Notes: generated from the letters alone by a model not told the origin. A stretch of DNA of 64,000 bases from Candidatus Macondimonas diazotrophica (GCF_004684205.1 NZ_SRIO01000003.1:1-64000); one strand, 5' to 3'; positions 38,459 to 49,661 are shown, counted from the first letter of the stretch. Numbers and translations: made by a program.

Positions 38459-39220
38459 CTACAAGCGGCACCGTTGTTCAATGTCTCTGGCCGCGACAAG
38501 TCCCCCGCCAGGAGTGCTGAGATCGGGATCCAGTGGCGCCAGCGGAAGGGGCGGGTCGTCGGTCACGGCACGCGAAAGTTCCTGAAGGAATCGCGGACGC
38601 GGCCACAACTGCGCACCCATTCGCAGCAAGTGTGGCGAGGCGACCTGCGCGTCGATCAAACGGTAATCCCGCCGGGCCAGCTGACAGCCGAGGATGACCA
38701 GCAGGATCTTGGATGCATCCGGTACCCGGCTGAACATCGATTCGCCGAAAAAAACACGGCCCAGGGCGATGCCGTAGAGTCCCCCGACGAGATGATCGCC
38801 ATCCCAGAGTTCAATGGAATGGGCCAGACCCTGGGAATGATGCAGCCGGCTGTAGGCCGCGTGCATCTCCGGAAGCAGCCAGGTGCCGGATTCGGTGCCG
38901 CGTGGTTCGGCGCATGCGTGGACCACCGGGTCGAATGCTTCGTCGATGCTGGCGCGGTAGCGGGCTTGTCGCATGCGCCGTTCAAGGCGACGGGAACGAT
39001 GGATGGCAGCCGGCAGCAGGACGGTGCGGGGATCGGGCGACCACCACAGGATGGGGTCACCCTCGTTGTACCAAGGGAAGATACCGCGCTGGTAGGCGGC
39101 GACCAGCCTTTCTGCGGACAGATCACCGCCGAACGCGAGCAACCCGTCTGGATGGCGCAGGGCGCGTGCGGGGTCGGGGAAATGATCGGGTGGATCATCG
39201 GGCTGCAGCATGGGGATCAT
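38459..39220 (-). CDS. aat: leucyl/phenylalanyl-tRNA-protein transferase Aat
   Basis: Aat, 253 residues; adds Leu or Phe from aminoacyl-tRNA to proteins with N-terminal Arg or Lys, creating ClpS-recognised N-degrons. LLAFGGDLSAERLVAAYQRG and IFPWYNEGDPILWWSPDPR are the family signatures. The start is the ATG at 39220 (MIPMLQPDDPP), which overlaps the stop of the upstream FemAB-like gene (ATGA). The longer open frame upstream is a shadow of that gene. It acts with the nearby clpS and clpA. Confidence 0.95.
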   Translation of the reverse strand: MIPMLQPDDPPDHFPDPARALRHPDGLLAFGGDLSAERLVAAYQRGIFPWYNEGDPILWWSPDPRTVLLPAAIHRSRRLERRMRQARYRASIDEAFDPVVHACAEPRGTESGTWLLPEMHAAYSRLHHSQGLAHSIELWDGDHLVGGLYGIALGRVFFGESMFSRVPDASKILLVILGCQLARRDYRLIDAQVASPHLLRMGAQLWPRPRFLQELSRAVTDDPPLPLAPLDPDLSTPGGGLVAARDIEQRCRL

Positions 39221-40362
39221 GCTGAATTGGTCTTGAACGGGCTGTGCGCGTCCATGCGCGCCGCATAGCGATCGACCCAGTTGCTTTCCTGGGTCAGGAA
39301 ATCGGCGATGGCCTGGCGCAGTGCCGGATGGGCGATGGCGTGTAGCGAGTAGGTCAGACTGGGTAAGAAGCCGCGTGCCAGCTTGTGCTCGCCTTGGGTG
39401 CCCGGATCGTAGTCGGTGAGGCCATGCCGAATGCAGTAGTCGATGCCGCAGTGGTAGCACAATTCGAAATGCAGGCTGTCCCAGTTGCCACGCGTGCCCC
39501 AATAGCGTCCGTAGAGGGTGTGGGCATCCCGGAAAGCGAGGGCGGCGCCGACCAGCGTCTGGTCATCGAAGGCGACAAAGAGCAGCATCTGTTCCCCGAG
39601 TGCCGGGCTGATGCGTTCAAAGAACGCCTGGCTGAGATAGGGGTGATGGCCATGACGATAGAACGTGTCGGCCAGCAAGGGATACACCGCCTGCCAGCGG
39701 TCTGGCGTCATGTCACCGCCCAGCCAGGTTTCCAGCCTCAGTCCGGCGTCGCGGACGCGGCGTCGTTCGCGGCGGATTTTCTTGCGCTTGTCGGCGCTGA
39801 ACATCGAGAGATGGTCATCAAAGTCGGCAAAGCCCTGATTGTGCCAGCGAAACTGACAGGCCTTGCGTAACAGCAGGCCGGTTTCCCGGGACCAATGGTC
39901 GGCCTGCGTTTTGTCCGGAAACAGGCAATGGAAAGAGGACAGGTCGGCGCGTTCCATGCTGGCGAGCGCTGTCTGAACAAGCAGACGATGCGCGTCCTCC
40001 GGATGCCCCGTGGTGGGCAGTGCGCGCGGCCCAGCCACCGGCGTGAACGGAATTGCGGCAACCAGTTTCGGGTAGTAGGCAAGGCCCAGCCTGTCGTAGG
40101 CATCGGCCCACGAAAAGTCGAAAACGAATTCGCCCAGTGAGTGGGCTTTCTGGTAGAGCGGCAGGGCAGCGCACAATTGGCCGTTGTCGTAAGCTGCCAA
40201 ATGGCAGGGCTGCCAGCCTGTCCCGTTTCCGACACAACCGGTCTGTTCCAAGGCGCTGAGATACTCATGGCGCAGGAAAGGATAGCCGCTGGCATCCAAC
40301 GCATTCCACTGCGCGGCGTCGATTTCGTCGAGTCGGGCATGAACACGGACGTGCAGGGACAT
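39217..40362 (-). CDS. FemAB-like / GNAT-fold transferase (COG3146 type)
   Basis: Protein of 381 residues beginning MSLHVRVHARLDEIDAAQWN. It resembles the FemAB-like group annotated as peptidoglycan biosynthesis/recognition or GNAT N-acetyltransferases (Pfam FemAB_like), seen in FVFDFSWADAYDRLGLAYYP, FLRHEYLSALEQTGCVG, RKKIRRERRRV and YDPGTQGEHKLARGF. Members lack an established substrate. The open frame extends far upstream, but the ATG at 40362 gives the family N-terminus and leaves an 84-base divergent gap to ald. Its stop overlaps the aat start by 4 bases. Related genomes often carry bpt, another aminoacyl-tRNA-protein transferase, at this place; the two are not shown to be equivalent. 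Confidence 0.8.
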   Translation of the reverse strand: MSLHVRVHARLDEIDAAQWNALDASGYPFLRHEYLSALEQTGCVGNGTGWQPCHLAAYDNGQLCAALPLYQKAHSLGEFVFDFSWADAYDRLGLAYYPKLVAAIPFTPVAGPRALPTTGHPEDAHRLLVQTALASMERADLSSFHCLFPDKTQADHWSRETGLLLRKACQFRWHNQGFADFDDHLSMFSADKRKKIRRERRRVRDAGLRLETWLGGDMTPDRWQAVYPLLADTFYRHGHHPYLSQAFFERISPALGEQMLLFVAFDDQTLVGAALAFRDAHTLYGRYWGTRGNWDSLHFELCYHCGIDYCIRHGLTDYDPGTQGEHKLARGFLPSLTYSLHAIAHPALRQAIADFLTQESNWVDRYAARMDAHSPFKTNSA

Positions 40363-40446
40363 GGACAGACTCTTGCATGGTCCCGGGATGATTTTCATTG
40401 TACCCCGGTCTGGATCGAAAGCGGGGCCGTTCCAGGAGTTCCAAGC

Positions 40447-41520
40447 ATGCACATCGCCATTCCCAAGGAAACCAAACCCTATGAAGGCCGGGTTGCTCTG
40501 CTGCCGGATGCCTGCGACAGCCTGATCCGTAGGGGGCATGTTGTGACTGTGCAGTCGCAGGCCGGGGAGGCCAGCGGCTACTCCGATGCGCACTATCAAC
40601 GAATCGGTGTCGAAGTTGCCGCGGATGCGGCGGCGACCTACGCCGCCGGCGAACTGATCGTGAAGGTCAAGGAACCTTTGCCGGCGGAATGGGCACTGTT
40701 GCGTGACGATCACCGCTTGTTTTCCTTTTTGCACCTGGCTGCCGCGCCGGATCTGGTCGATGCCCTGTGCCGCCGCGGACTGACGGCATGGGCATTCGAG
40801 ACCGTGAAGGCTGGCGAGCAGTTTCCGCTGCTTGCACCGATGAGTCGCATTGCCGGTGTGCTGGCCATTCATCAAGGCGCGCGCTGGTTGCAGGGCGTGA
40901 GCGGCGGGCGCGGCGTGCTGCTGGGGCGCATGCCGGGTGTGCCACGGGCCCGTGTGGTCGTGGTCGGTTGCGGACAGGCGGGTCTGTCGGCGATCGGGAC
41001 AGCGGCCGCTCTCGGCGCATCGGTCGAGGCGTTTGATCTGCAGCAGTCCGCCTTGGACGCCGCAGCGACCCTGGGCGCCAATGTGACCACACTCTATCCA
41101 CACGGCGATGCGCTGGCCGATGCAGTCGCTGCGGCCGATCTGGTCGTCGGTGCCGTGCTGGTGCCGGGACGGCGGGCGCCCGCGGTGATCACCGAGGCCA
41201 TGGTTCAGCGCATGCGGCCGGGAACCGTGATCGTCGACATCTCCATTGATCAGGGGGGGTGCGTGGAAACCATGGAGCCCCGTGGGTATGATGATCCAGC
41301 TTACCTGCGTCACGGCGTCTGGCACCTCGGTGTGGCCAATCTGCCAGGCGCGGTGCCACGGACCGCCTCTCAGGCCTTGTCTGCAGCGCTGCTGCCTTAT
41401 GTGGCGATGCTGGCAAGTTCGCCGCTGGGCGATGAGCCGGCCGAGTTGGCTTCCGCCTTGAGCATCCGAGGCGGCAAGCTGGTGGATGAACGGGTGCGGG
41501 CCGAGCGCGAGCTGGCCTGA
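40447..41520 (+). CDS. ald: alanine dehydrogenase
   Basis: NAD-dependent alanine dehydrogenase family, 357 residues; interconverts L-alanine and pyruvate plus ammonia. Substrate residues are seen in [24 protein letters not shown] and [10 protein letters not shown]; the Rossmann motif is [15 protein letters not shown] (about 170); and [16 protein letters not shown] carries the family aspartate. The ATG at 40447 follows CAGGAG. A transhydrogenase alpha subunit is less likely given the length, the lack of a beta-subunit gene and the IDQGG motif. ftsK follows closely. Confidence 0.88.
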   Translation: MHIAIPKETKPYEGRVALLPDACDSLIRRGHVVTVQSQAGEASGYSDAHYQRIGVEVAADAAATYAAGELIVKVKEPLPAEWALLRDDHRLFSFLHLAAAPDLVDALCRRGLTAWAFETVKAGEQFPLLAPMSRIAGVLAIHQGARWLQGVSGGRGVLLGRMPGVPRARVVVVGCGQAGLSAIGTAAALGASVEAFDLQQSALDAAATLGANVTTLYPHGDALADAVAAADLVVGAVLVPGRRAPAVITEAMVQRMRPGTVIVDISIDQGGCVETMEPRGYDDPAYLRHGVWHLGVANLPGAVPRTASQALSAALLPYVAMLASSPLGDEPAELASALSIRGGKLVDERVRAERELA

Positions 41521-41537
41521 ATGTCGAGAGGATCGCT

Positions 41538-43838
41538 TTGTCGCCAAGCCCTGTTTCCGGTTCATCGTCCGCTTCCCGTGCTGGGGCAGCAGGGCGGGGC
41601 CTGCGCGAAGCCTTGTTGCTGCTGGCCATTACGGGTGCCGGCTTTCTGCTGATTGCGTTGTTGAGCTTTCATCCCAGCGATCCGACCTGGAGTCAGATCG
41701 GGGATTCGGGTCCGGTGGACAATCGGGGTGGGGTGCTCGGCGCCTGGTTGGCCGATGCCCTGTTGACGGCCTTCGGTTATCTCGCCTACGGCTTGAGTGT
41801 TGCCTTGGCATACGCCGGTTGGCGATTCTACAAGGTACGCGCGGCGGGGCCGATTCCGCCGGCGGAGCGGCGCTGGCGTCTGGGCGGCGCGGTGCTGGCG
41901 TTTCTCTCGGCCAGCGGCTTGGCTGCCCTGCATGTGCGCGAAGACCTGCTGCCGCTGCCGCAGGGCTCCGGCGGATGGATCGGCGATCGGATTGCCGAGG
42001 CAGCGCTGGCGGCCTTCAATCCCTTCGGCTCCACCCTGATTCTGATTCCGCTGATGCTCGTCGGCATCACGTTGGCCACGCATCTGTCCTGGATCACCTT
42101 GGCCGAAGGCACTGGCCGACTCGTGCTGAAGGGACTGGAAGCGCTGCGGCGAGTGGCGGCGCGGATACGGACGCGCCGCGCGCATCATCCTGGGGTTGAC
42201 GGTGTCCGCGCCGAACCCGTATCTCGCCTGCGGCGGCCGGCCAAGGCATCGGCTGAAGCACTGCGTATCGATCCGCCGCCGCGGCCGGTCAAACGCAGCG
42301 AGCGGGCCGAGCGAGAACGCCAGGTGCCGATTTTCCATGATCCGTCCGATGCCGCGTTGCCGCCGCTCGCCCTGCTCGACCCGGCGCGCGCGATCGAGGC
42401 TGCCTACACGCCGGAGGCCCTGGAGGGGCTCTCCCGGCTGGTGGAGATTAAGCTCGCCGATTTCGGAGTGACCGTCAAAGTGGTGGCCGTGCATCCCGGT
42501 CCGGTGATTACGCGCTTCGAGCTGCAGCCGGCGCCAGGGGTCAAGGTGAGCCAGATTTCGGGTTTGTCCAAGGATCTGGCGCGCGCCCTGTCGGCCGTCA
42601 GCGTTCGGGTGGTCGAGGTGATCCCGGGCAAGTCGGTGGTCGGGCTTGAGATTCCCAATCCGCAGCGCGAACTGGTCTGCCTGAGCGAGATTCTACATTC
42701 CCAGGCCTACGATGATTCCGCCTCACCACTCACGCTGGCGCTGGGTAAGGATATCGGCGGACAACCGGTGGTCGCCGATCTGGGGCGCATGCCACACCTG
42801 CTGGTTGCGGGAACGACCGGATCGGGCAAGTCGGTGGCCATCAACGCCATGCTGCTCAGCCTGCTCTACAAGGCCCGGCCGGAGCAGGTGAGATTGATTC
42901 TGGTCGACCCCAAGATGCTGGAGCTTTCGGTCTACGAAGGCATTCCGCATTTGCTCGCGCCGGTTGTCACCGACATGCGGGATACCGCCAATGCCCTGCG
43001 CTGGTGCGTGGCCGAAATGGATCGGCGTTATCGGCTCATGGCTGCCCTGGGAGTCCGCAACATCGCCGGGCTCAATCGGCGTGTGGCCGAATCGGCACAG
43101 GCCGGCACACCTCTGAGCGATCCCTTGCGTCCGCTGGACGAGGATGGCCAGCCGACGGAACTGGCCAGCTTGCCCTATCTGGTCGTGGTCATTGATGAAC
43201 TGGCCGATCTGATGATGGTGGCCGGCAAGAAAGTCGAAGAGCTGATTGCCCGTCTCGCCCAGAAGGCACGAGCGGCCGGCATTCACCTGATCCTGGCGAC
43301 CCAGCGCCCGTCGGTGGATGTGATCACCGGGCTCATCAAGGCCAATATTCCAACGCGGATTGCCTTTCAGGTGTCCAGCAAGATCGACTCGCGGACCATT
43401 CTCGACCAGATGGGTGCCGAGACGCTGCTCGGCCATGGCGACATGCTCTATCTTCCCCCGGGCAGCGGCTTCCCACAGCGCGTGCACGGGGCATTCGCCT
43501 CGGACGCCGAAGTCCATCGCGTGGTAGATCATCTCAAGAAGCTGGGAACGCCGACCTACCTCGATGAAATTCTTCAGGGTCCGGAAGACGAGGGGAGCGG
43601 CTTTGCCGACACCGAGGGCAGCAGCGATGCCGAGCAGGACCCGCTGTACGATGAAGCATTGAGGCTGGTGACCGAATCGCGCAAGGCCTCGGTTTCCGGT
43701 GTGCAGCGCCGGCTGCGGATCGGCTACAACCGGGCGGCGCGTCTGGTCGAGGCCATGGAGCAGGCCGGCGTGGTCGGTGCCTTGCAGCCGAACGGCTCGC
43801 GCGAAGTGCTGGCGCCACCGCCGGCAGGTCAGGATTGA
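41538..43838 (+). CDS. ftsK: DNA translocase FtsK
   Basis: FtsK, 766 residues; moves chromosome ends to the septum and activates XerCD at dif. The N-terminal part has several hydrophobic segments (about residues 20-180). A short linker follows, much shorter than in E. coli. The motor has Walker [14 protein letters not shown] near 424-436 and Walker [16 protein letters not shown]. The C-terminal gamma winged helix ([20 protein letters not shown]) reads KOPS. The start is TTG at 41538 after GAGAGGA; no in-frame ATG fits better. Confidence 0.95.
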   Translation: MSPSPVSGSSSASRAGAAGRGLREALLLLAITGAGFLLIALLSFHPSDPTWSQIGDSGPVDNRGGVLGAWLADALLTAFGYLAYGLSVALAYAGWRFYKVRAAGPIPPAERRWRLGGAVLAFLSASGLAALHVREDLLPLPQGSGGWIGDRIAEAALAAFNPFGSTLILIPLMLVGITLATHLSWITLAEGTGRLVLKGLEALRRVAARIRTRRAHHPGVDGVRAEPVSRLRRPAKASAEALRIDPPPRPVKRSERAERERQVPIFHDPSDAALPPLALLDPARAIEAAYTPEALEGLSRLVEIKLADFGVTVKVVAVHPGPVITRFELQPAPGVKVSQISGLSKDLARALSAVSVRVVEVIPGKSVVGLEIPNPQRELVCLSEILHSQAYDDSASPLTLALGKDIGGQPVVADLGRMPHLLVAGTTGSGKSVAINAMLLSLLYKARPEQVRLILVDPKMLELSVYEGIPHLLAPVVTDMRDTANALRWCVAEMDRRYRLMAALGVRNIAGLNRRVAESAQAGTPLSDPLRPLDEDGQPTELASLPYLVVVIDELADLMMVAGKKVEELIARLAQKARAAGIHLILATQRPSVDVITGLIKANIPTRIAFQVSSKIDSRTILDQMGAETLLGHGDMLYLPPGSGFPQRVHGAFASDAEVHRVVDHLKKLGTPTYLDEILQGPEDEGSGFADTEGSSDAEQDPLYDEALRLVTESRKASVSGVQRRLRIGYNRAARLVEAMEQAGVVGALQPNGSREVLAPPPAGQD

Positions 43839-43872
43839 ATCATCCCCAATTCAAATAACATCGGAGACAGTG

Positions 43873-44496
43873 ATGCAGACAGGGATACGCCTGATTGCGG
43901 CGTGGATCGTGTGGCTGGCAGGCGCCGGCCTGGCCTGGGCCGGCGGCCTGCAGGAACTTGAAGCATTCAACGCTAAGGTGAAAACCTTCGAAGCCCGGTT
44001 CGTCCAGGTGGCGATCGACGATCCGGCGCGGGCGAGCGATCGGCAGAGCGGGCAACTGTGGATCGCGCGCCCCGGCCGATTCCGCTGGGAGTATGCGGGC
44101 GGGTTGGATCAGGTCATCCTGAGCGATGGCAAGACGCTTCAACTCTATGATCGTCCGCTGGCGCAGGTGACCCGTCGGCCGCTGGATCAGGCGCTGGCGG
44201 CGACGCCGGCTGTGCTGTTGAGCGGCCGCGGGGATTTGTCCGCCCAATTCGATTTGGCCGAAGAGCCGTCACGCGAAGACCTGAGCTGGGTGACGCTCAC
44301 GCCCCGCAGCCCCGATACCGATTTTCGCGTGATCCGCCTGGGTTTGCGCGGCGGCGTGATCCAGCGTATGGAGCTTGAAGATCACTTCGATCAGCAGACC
44401 CGGATCGATTTTTCACAGATCCGGGTCAACAAACCGATCGATGAGGGCGTTTTTCGCCTCAAGCTGCCCGCCGGCGTCGAGGTCATCGAGGAATGA
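43873..44496 (+). CDS. lolA: outer-membrane lipoprotein carrier protein LolA
   Basis: LolA, 207 residues; shuttles lipoproteins from LolCDE to LolB across the periplasm. A signal peptide (LIAAWIVWLAGAGLAWAG) precedes the mature protein, and LWIARPGRFRWEYAGG is the conserved LolA motif. The ATG at 43873 is preceded by GGAGACAG. It follows ftsK by 34 bases, and its stop overlaps the next start by 4 bases. Confidence 0.94.
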   Translation: MQTGIRLIAAWIVWLAGAGLAWAGGLQELEAFNAKVKTFEARFVQVAIDDPARASDRQSGQLWIARPGRFRWEYAGGLDQVILSDGKTLQLYDRPLAQVTRRPLDQALAATPAVLLSGRGDLSAQFDLAEEPSREDLSWVTLTPRSPDTDFRVIRLGLRGGVIQRMELEDHFDQQTRIDFSQIRVNKPIDEGVFRLKLPAGVEVIEE

Positions 44497-44876
44497 GCCT
44501 GTTTCGCATGCCTGTCGTCGGATTCGCTTTGGGGATTCTCGGACTCATGGCGGTGGCTTGGGTCAGCCTGATCCCACTGGATCCGGGATCGTTGTCGAGC
44601 CGTCATGACAAGCTGGCGCATCTGTCGGTCTACAGCGTCGTCGGTGCCTGGTTCGGAATTTTCGTGCGACTGCGCTGGTGGCCGCTGCTCTGGCTGGCGC
44701 TGGGACTGTTCGGCATCGGGATCGAACTGGCTCAGCAGCGCACCGGGTATCGCAGCTTCGACCGTTGGGACATTCTGACCAACTGGGCCGGGATCAGTCT
44801 CGGATTGGCTTTGCTGGCCGCGCCGCTGCGCTATTGGTTGGTCCCGGAAGGCCGGGCCGACTCGGTCCTGCGGTAA
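44493..44876 (+). CDS. VanZ-like small membrane protein
   Basis: Membrane protein of 127 residues with about four hydrophobic segments. The pattern DKLAHLSVYSVVGAWFGI, then IELAQQRTGYRSFDRWDILTN, is the VanZ-like domain signature (conserved DK...H, and E..Q then R..D..D..NT/NW). The biochemical role of chromosomal VanZ-like proteins is not known. It overlaps lolA by 4 bases and rarA by 1 base, so it is part of the same operon. Confidence 0.85.
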   Translation: MSLFRMPVVGFALGILGLMAVAWVSLIPLDPGSLSSRHDKLAHLSVYSVVGAWFGIFVRLRWWPLLWLALGLFGIGIELAQQRTGYRSFDRWDILTNWAGISLGLALLAAPLRYWLVPEGRADSVLR

Positions 44877-46234
44877 TGATCAACGACGGCCAGCCCGATC
44901 TATTCCCGCGATCCGGGGGTTCGGCGCCGCTGGCCGATCGGCTGCGGCCCCGGCATCTGGATGAAGTCGCGGGCCAGGCGCACCTGCTGGGCTCCGGTCA
45001 GCCGCTGCGGGCCATCCTCGAGGGTGGCCGGCTGCATTCCATGATTCTGTGGGGCCCGCCGGGAACGGGCAAGACGACCCTGGCCCGGCTCATGGCGCAG
45101 CAGGCGGATCTGCACTTTCTCAGCCTCTCCGCTGTACAGGCGGGGATCCGCGAAGTCCGCGAGGCGGTGGACGCCGCCCGCCGGGAGCGCAGCGCGAGCG
45201 GCCGGGGCACCGTACTCTTTCTCGACGAAGTGCACCGCTTCAACAAGGCGCAGCAGGACGCCTTCCTGCCCCACATCGAGGACGGCACGCTGGTCTTCAT
45301 CGGCGCGACCACCGAGAACCCCTCCTTCGAGCTCAATCGGGCCTTGCTCTCGCGTGCGCGGGTCTATGTGCTGCACGCCCTGGACGAGGCCGATCTCGCC
45401 CGCATACTCGAGCGGGCCCTCACCGACGCCGACCGGGGGTTGGGCGGATTGCATCTGGCGGTTTCTGCGCCGGCGCGGGCGCTGTTGATCGGTGCCGCGG
45501 ATGGTGATGCGAGGCGGCTACTGGGCCTGCTGGAACTCGGCGCCGAGCTGGTGGGTACGGGCGGTCAGATCGATGCGGCAACCGTCGAACGGCTGCTCAC
45601 CGGCAGCGGCGCGCGCCAGTTCGACAAGGGTGGCGATCTCTTTTTCGACCAGATCTCCGCGCTGCACAAGGCCGTGCGTGGCTCATCACCCGACGGCGCG
45701 CTCTACTGGCTGGCGCGTATGCTCGACGGGGGCACGGATCCGCTCTACATCGCCCGGCGTCTGGTGCGCATGGCCAGCGAGGACATCGGCAACGCCGATC
45801 CACGGGCGCTGCAACTGGCCTTGGATGCTTGGGAGACACAGGAACGGCTCGGTTCGCCCGAAGGGCATCTGGCGCTGGCCCAGGCGGCAACCTATCTGGC
45901 CTGTGCGTCCAAGAGCAACGCGGTCTACCGGGCCTTCGACGCTGCGCGCGCCGATGTGGCCCAGCATGGGTCGCTGCCGGTCCCCCTCCATCTGCGCAAT
46001 GCCCCAACGGGGCTCATGAAGCAGCTGGGTCACGGACGCGCCTATCGCTACGCGCATGACGAACCCGATGCCTATGCCGCCGGCGAACACTACTTTCCGG
46101 AACGGATGGCGCCCACCCGTTACTATTACCCCGTCCCGCGCGGTCTGGAACTGCGGATCGGCGAACGTCTGGCGCTGCTGCGCGAGCGCGATCGCGCTGC
46201 CCGGGGCGAGCCGCCGTCGGACACTCCTTCATGA
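44876..46234 (+). CDS. rarA: replication-associated recombination protein RarA
   Basis: RarA/MgsA, 452 residues, an AAA+ clamp-loader-like ATPase that acts at stalled forks. [20 protein letters not shown] opens the protein; Walker A is [13 protein letters not shown] (about 60-72), Walker [17 protein letters not shown], and sensor 1 [13 protein letters not shown]. The ATG at 44876 overlaps the VanZ-like stop. The open frame extends further upstream, but only as a shadow of that gene. The stop overlaps crcB. Confidence 0.95.
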   Translation: MINDGQPDLFPRSGGSAPLADRLRPRHLDEVAGQAHLLGSGQPLRAILEGGRLHSMILWGPPGTGKTTLARLMAQQADLHFLSLSAVQAGIREVREAVDAARRERSASGRGTVLFLDEVHRFNKAQQDAFLPHIEDGTLVFIGATTENPSFELNRALLSRARVYVLHALDEADLARILERALTDADRGLGGLHLAVSAPARALLIGAADGDARRLLGLLELGAELVGTGGQIDAATVERLLTGSGARQFDKGGDLFFDQISALHKAVRGSSPDGALYWLARMLDGGTDPLYIARRLVRMASEDIGNADPRALQLALDAWETQERLGSPEGHLALAQAATYLACASKSNAVYRAFDAARADVAQHGSLPVPLHLRNAPTGLMKQLGHGRAYRYAHDEPDAYAAGEHYFPERMAPTRYYYPVPRGLELRIGERLALLRERDRAARGEPPSDTPS

Positions 46235-46617
46235 ACGCGTGGCTGATTGCCGTGGCAGTTGGCGTCGGTGGCGGTGCCGGCGCCATGTGCCGTTATGGTC
46301 TGGTCATGCTGGCCAGCCGGCTGATCGGCGGTTTCCCGTTCGGCACGCTGGCGGTCAACGTGCTGGGCGCTTTTGGCATCGGGGTCGGATTTCTGTATTG
46401 TCAGCGCCGCCCGGAATCGGCGGTGGCGGTGCGCGCTTTCGCCATGACGGGCTTTCTGGGCGGGTTTACCACGTTCTCTGCCTTTTCCCTTGAGACTTTG
46501 CAGCTCTGGAGCCAAGGGGCGCATGGCAAGGCACTGGCGAATATACTGGGCAACGTGACCCTGAGTCTGGCGGGTGTTGCGTTGGGCATGGTTGCGGCTC
46601 GCCGCCTGTTGGGTTGA
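46231..46617 (+). CDS. crcB: fluoride exporter CrcB/Fluc
   Basis: Fluc/CrcB fluoride channel, 128 residues with four membrane helices; two antiparallel subunits form the pore. Conserved features: GGGAGAMCRYGLV, FGTLAVNVLGAFGIG (the Asn and helix-break region) and GFLGGFTTFSAFSLE (the Thr-Thr-Phe Na+ and Phe-box region). It overlaps rarA by 4 bases and precedes serS. No fluoride-riboswitch-like structure is seen; it reads as an internal operon gene. Confidence 0.95.
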   Translation: MNAWLIAVAVGVGGGAGAMCRYGLVMLASRLIGGFPFGTLAVNVLGAFGIGVGFLYCQRRPESAVAVRAFAMTGFLGGFTTFSAFSLETLQLWSQGAHGKALANILGNVTLSLAGVALGMVAARRLLG

Positions 46618-46633
46618 CGTTTACCACGCTTGA

Positions 46634-47923
<1,290 letters not shown>

Positions 47924-47932
47924 CGGCGCGTC

Positions 47933-49534
47933 TCATCCTGAACGCGGGCTCGGGTTGTGGTAGTCGGCAGGACGCACGCCGTGCTTGCGCAGTTTGGCGC
48001 GCAGCGTGCTGGCATTGACGCGCAGCAGGCGCGCCGCGCCGTGCGGCCCGTCGATGCGCCCCCCGGTGAGCTGCAGGGCGCGGACAAGATGCTCAGCGAT
48101 GATGGCATCGAGGGGCGCCACGGTATTCCGGTCCACCGTCGTCCGCTCCGCAGACTTTGACGCGGCAGGCGCCGGTCGCCCCGGTGAGCGAGCAATTCCG
48201 GCCCCAAGCGCTGTTTCCAGATCCAGTCGTTCGCCGCCGCCCAAGATGACGGCGCGTTCCAGCACGGCGCCAAGTTCGCGCACATTGCCCGGCCAGCGAT
48301 AGGCGAGCAACGCGTCGAGATCCTGCGGCGTGAGTTCGGGCGTCGGCACGCCGAGGCGACTGGCAGCGCGGTGCACGAAATGCGCGGCGAGCAGCGGAAT
48401 GTCCTCGGGCCGCTCGCGCAGCGGCGGCAAAATCACGGGAAACACGGCCAGCCGATACCACAGGTCCTCGCGAAAGACGCCGTCCTGCACCAGCCCTGGC
48501 AGATCGCGGTGCGTGGCCGCGATGACGCGCACGTCCACCGGAATCTCGCGTTCGCTGCCGACGCGCTGGACAATACCGTCCTGCAATACGCGCAGCAGAC
48601 GGATCTGGACCGCCGGAGTGAGCTCGCCGATCTCGTCCAGGAACAGCGTGCCGCCGTCGGCCCGCTCGAACCAGCCGCGCCGGGTGGCCAGCGCGCCCGT
48701 GAAACTGCCTTTTTCGTGACCGAACAGCTCCGAATCGATCAGCTCCGGCGGCACCGCGCCGCAATTGACCCGTACGAACGGACCCTTGGCACGGGTCGAG
48801 CGTTCATGGATGGCGCGCGCGACGATTTCCTTGCCGGCGCCGGTTTCGCCCAGAATCAGGACCGTCGCGTGGGTGGGCGCCACCTGTGCGACCCGCGCCA
48901 TCACGCCGCGCAGGCCGCAGTCGGCGCCGACGATGGTTTCGCTCAGGCTGCTGCGCCCCAGACGCGACAATAGCATCTGACGATCAGCTTCGGCGGCGGC
49001 CTTGAGACGCTCCAGCTCGCGCAGGCGGCGGTCGTTGGCTACAGCCGCCGCCAGCGGATCGAGCACACTGCGCAGACGCGCTTGGCCTGCGTCCCCGATG
49101 GGCGCGAAATCACCACGTTCGACGAACACCAGGCCAATCAAGTCATTCTCGAACCAGAGCGGGGCAACCATCGCGCCCCGCGCGTCGCGTAGTCCCGGTA
49201 TCTGCTGGAACGCTGTGTTCCAGCCCGCATCCGTGTCGGCGAATGTGATCTCGCGCCGCTGGGCCCATTGCGCGATCCGCCGCGTCTGGTCCAGGTCCTG
49301 AACGACTGCCTGGAGCGGCGACCGCGCGGCGCCATCGGGCCAAGCAAGGAGCGGGGTGAATCCTTCGGGGGCACCGCCCAATTCGTCGATCTGCAGGCGA
49401 CGCAGCGGCATGACTTCGTGCATCGCGTCGATGAAGACGGGGATCGAGTCGGTGACACGCTGGTGGCGGCCGACCTCGATCCAGAGTTGGAGCAGCAGGT
49501 TCGAGGCCGGTTCCGCCATATTTGGTGCGTTCAT
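47933..49534 (-). CDS. sigma-54-dependent activator (GAF-AAA+-HTH)
   Basis: Bacterial enhancer-binding protein of 533 residues. An N-terminal GAF-like sensor (about 20-170) is followed by an AAA+ domain: Walker A GETGAGKE (229-236), sigma-54 loop GSFTGA (276-281), Walker B GGTLFLDEIG (294-303) and arginine-finger region FREDLWYRL (354-362). A C-terminal Fis-type helix-turn-helix is near 488-520. The loop has Ser where most have Ala (GAFTGA). The layout resembles NorR, but the sensor domain differs and the ligand is unknown. It is divergent from the sulfate transporter operon, whose upstream region holds a -24/-12 promoter. Confidence 0.92.
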   Translation of the reverse strand: MNAPNMAEPASNLLLQLWIEVGRHQRVTDSIPVFIDAMHEVMPLRRLQIDELGGAPEGFTPLLAWPDGAARSPLQAVVQDLDQTRRIAQWAQRREITFADTDAGWNTAFQQIPGLRDARGAMVAPLWFENDLIGLVFVERGDFAPIGDAGQARLRSVLDPLAAAVANDRRLRELERLKAAAEADRQMLLSRLGRSSLSETIVGADCGLRGVMARVAQVAPTHATVLILGETGAGKEIVARAIHERSTRAKGPFVRVNCGAVPPELIDSELFGHEKGSFTGALATRRGWFERADGGTLFLDEIGELTPAVQIRLLRVLQDGIVQRVGSEREIPVDVRVIAATHRDLPGLVQDGVFREDLWYRLAVFPVILPPLRERPEDIPLLAAHFVHRAASRLGVPTPELTPQDLDALLAYRWPGNVRELGAVLERAVILGGGERLDLETALGAGIARSPGRPAPAASKSAERTTVDRNTVAPLDAIIAEHLVRALQLTGGRIDGPHGAARLLRVNASTLRAKLRKHGVRPADYHNPSPRSG

Positions 49535-49572
49535 GTGTCAAATGTAGCAGAGGATTCGAGCATCTGTGTTAT

Positions 49573-49583
49573 TTGATGATCAA
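49573..49583. promoter_or_regulatory. candidate enhancer (UAS) palindrome
   Basis: TTGATGATCAA is a perfect 11-base palindrome in the gap between the activator and sbp, about 77 bases upstream of the -12 GC. TCAAAT (49538-49543) and ATTTGA (49571-49576) form a second, wider inverted repeat. Either could be the binding site of the divergent activator, which may also control itself from here. Confidence 0.4.
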
Positions 49584-49646
49584 GGATTGGGCTGCCGTTG
49601 CCGTTTCCCCTAATTCCAGCAATGCGTTGCCGCGCTGTTCGGGTCT

Positions 49647-49661
49647 TGGCACTTTTTGTGC
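49647..49661 (+). promoter_or_regulatory. sigma-54 (-24/-12) promoter of sbp-cysTWA
   Basis: TGGCACTTTTTGTGC has the essential GG (49648-49649) and GC (49660-49661) with exactly ten bases between. The TGGCAC half is a perfect match to the RpoN consensus; the -12 half reads GTGC instead of TTGC. Transcription would begin near 49673, 30 bases before the sbp start. The divergent gene encodes a sigma-54 activator, which strongly supports the call. Confidence 0.68.

Noticed and set aside
40363-41565. N-terminal 400 codons of the long frame containing the FemAB-like gene
   Set aside because: They are antisense to ald; the family N-terminus begins at 40362.
46200-46260. Fluoride riboswitch upstream of crcB
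   Set aside because: crcB overlaps rarA by 4 bases, leaving no room for a leader, and no fitting structure is seen.
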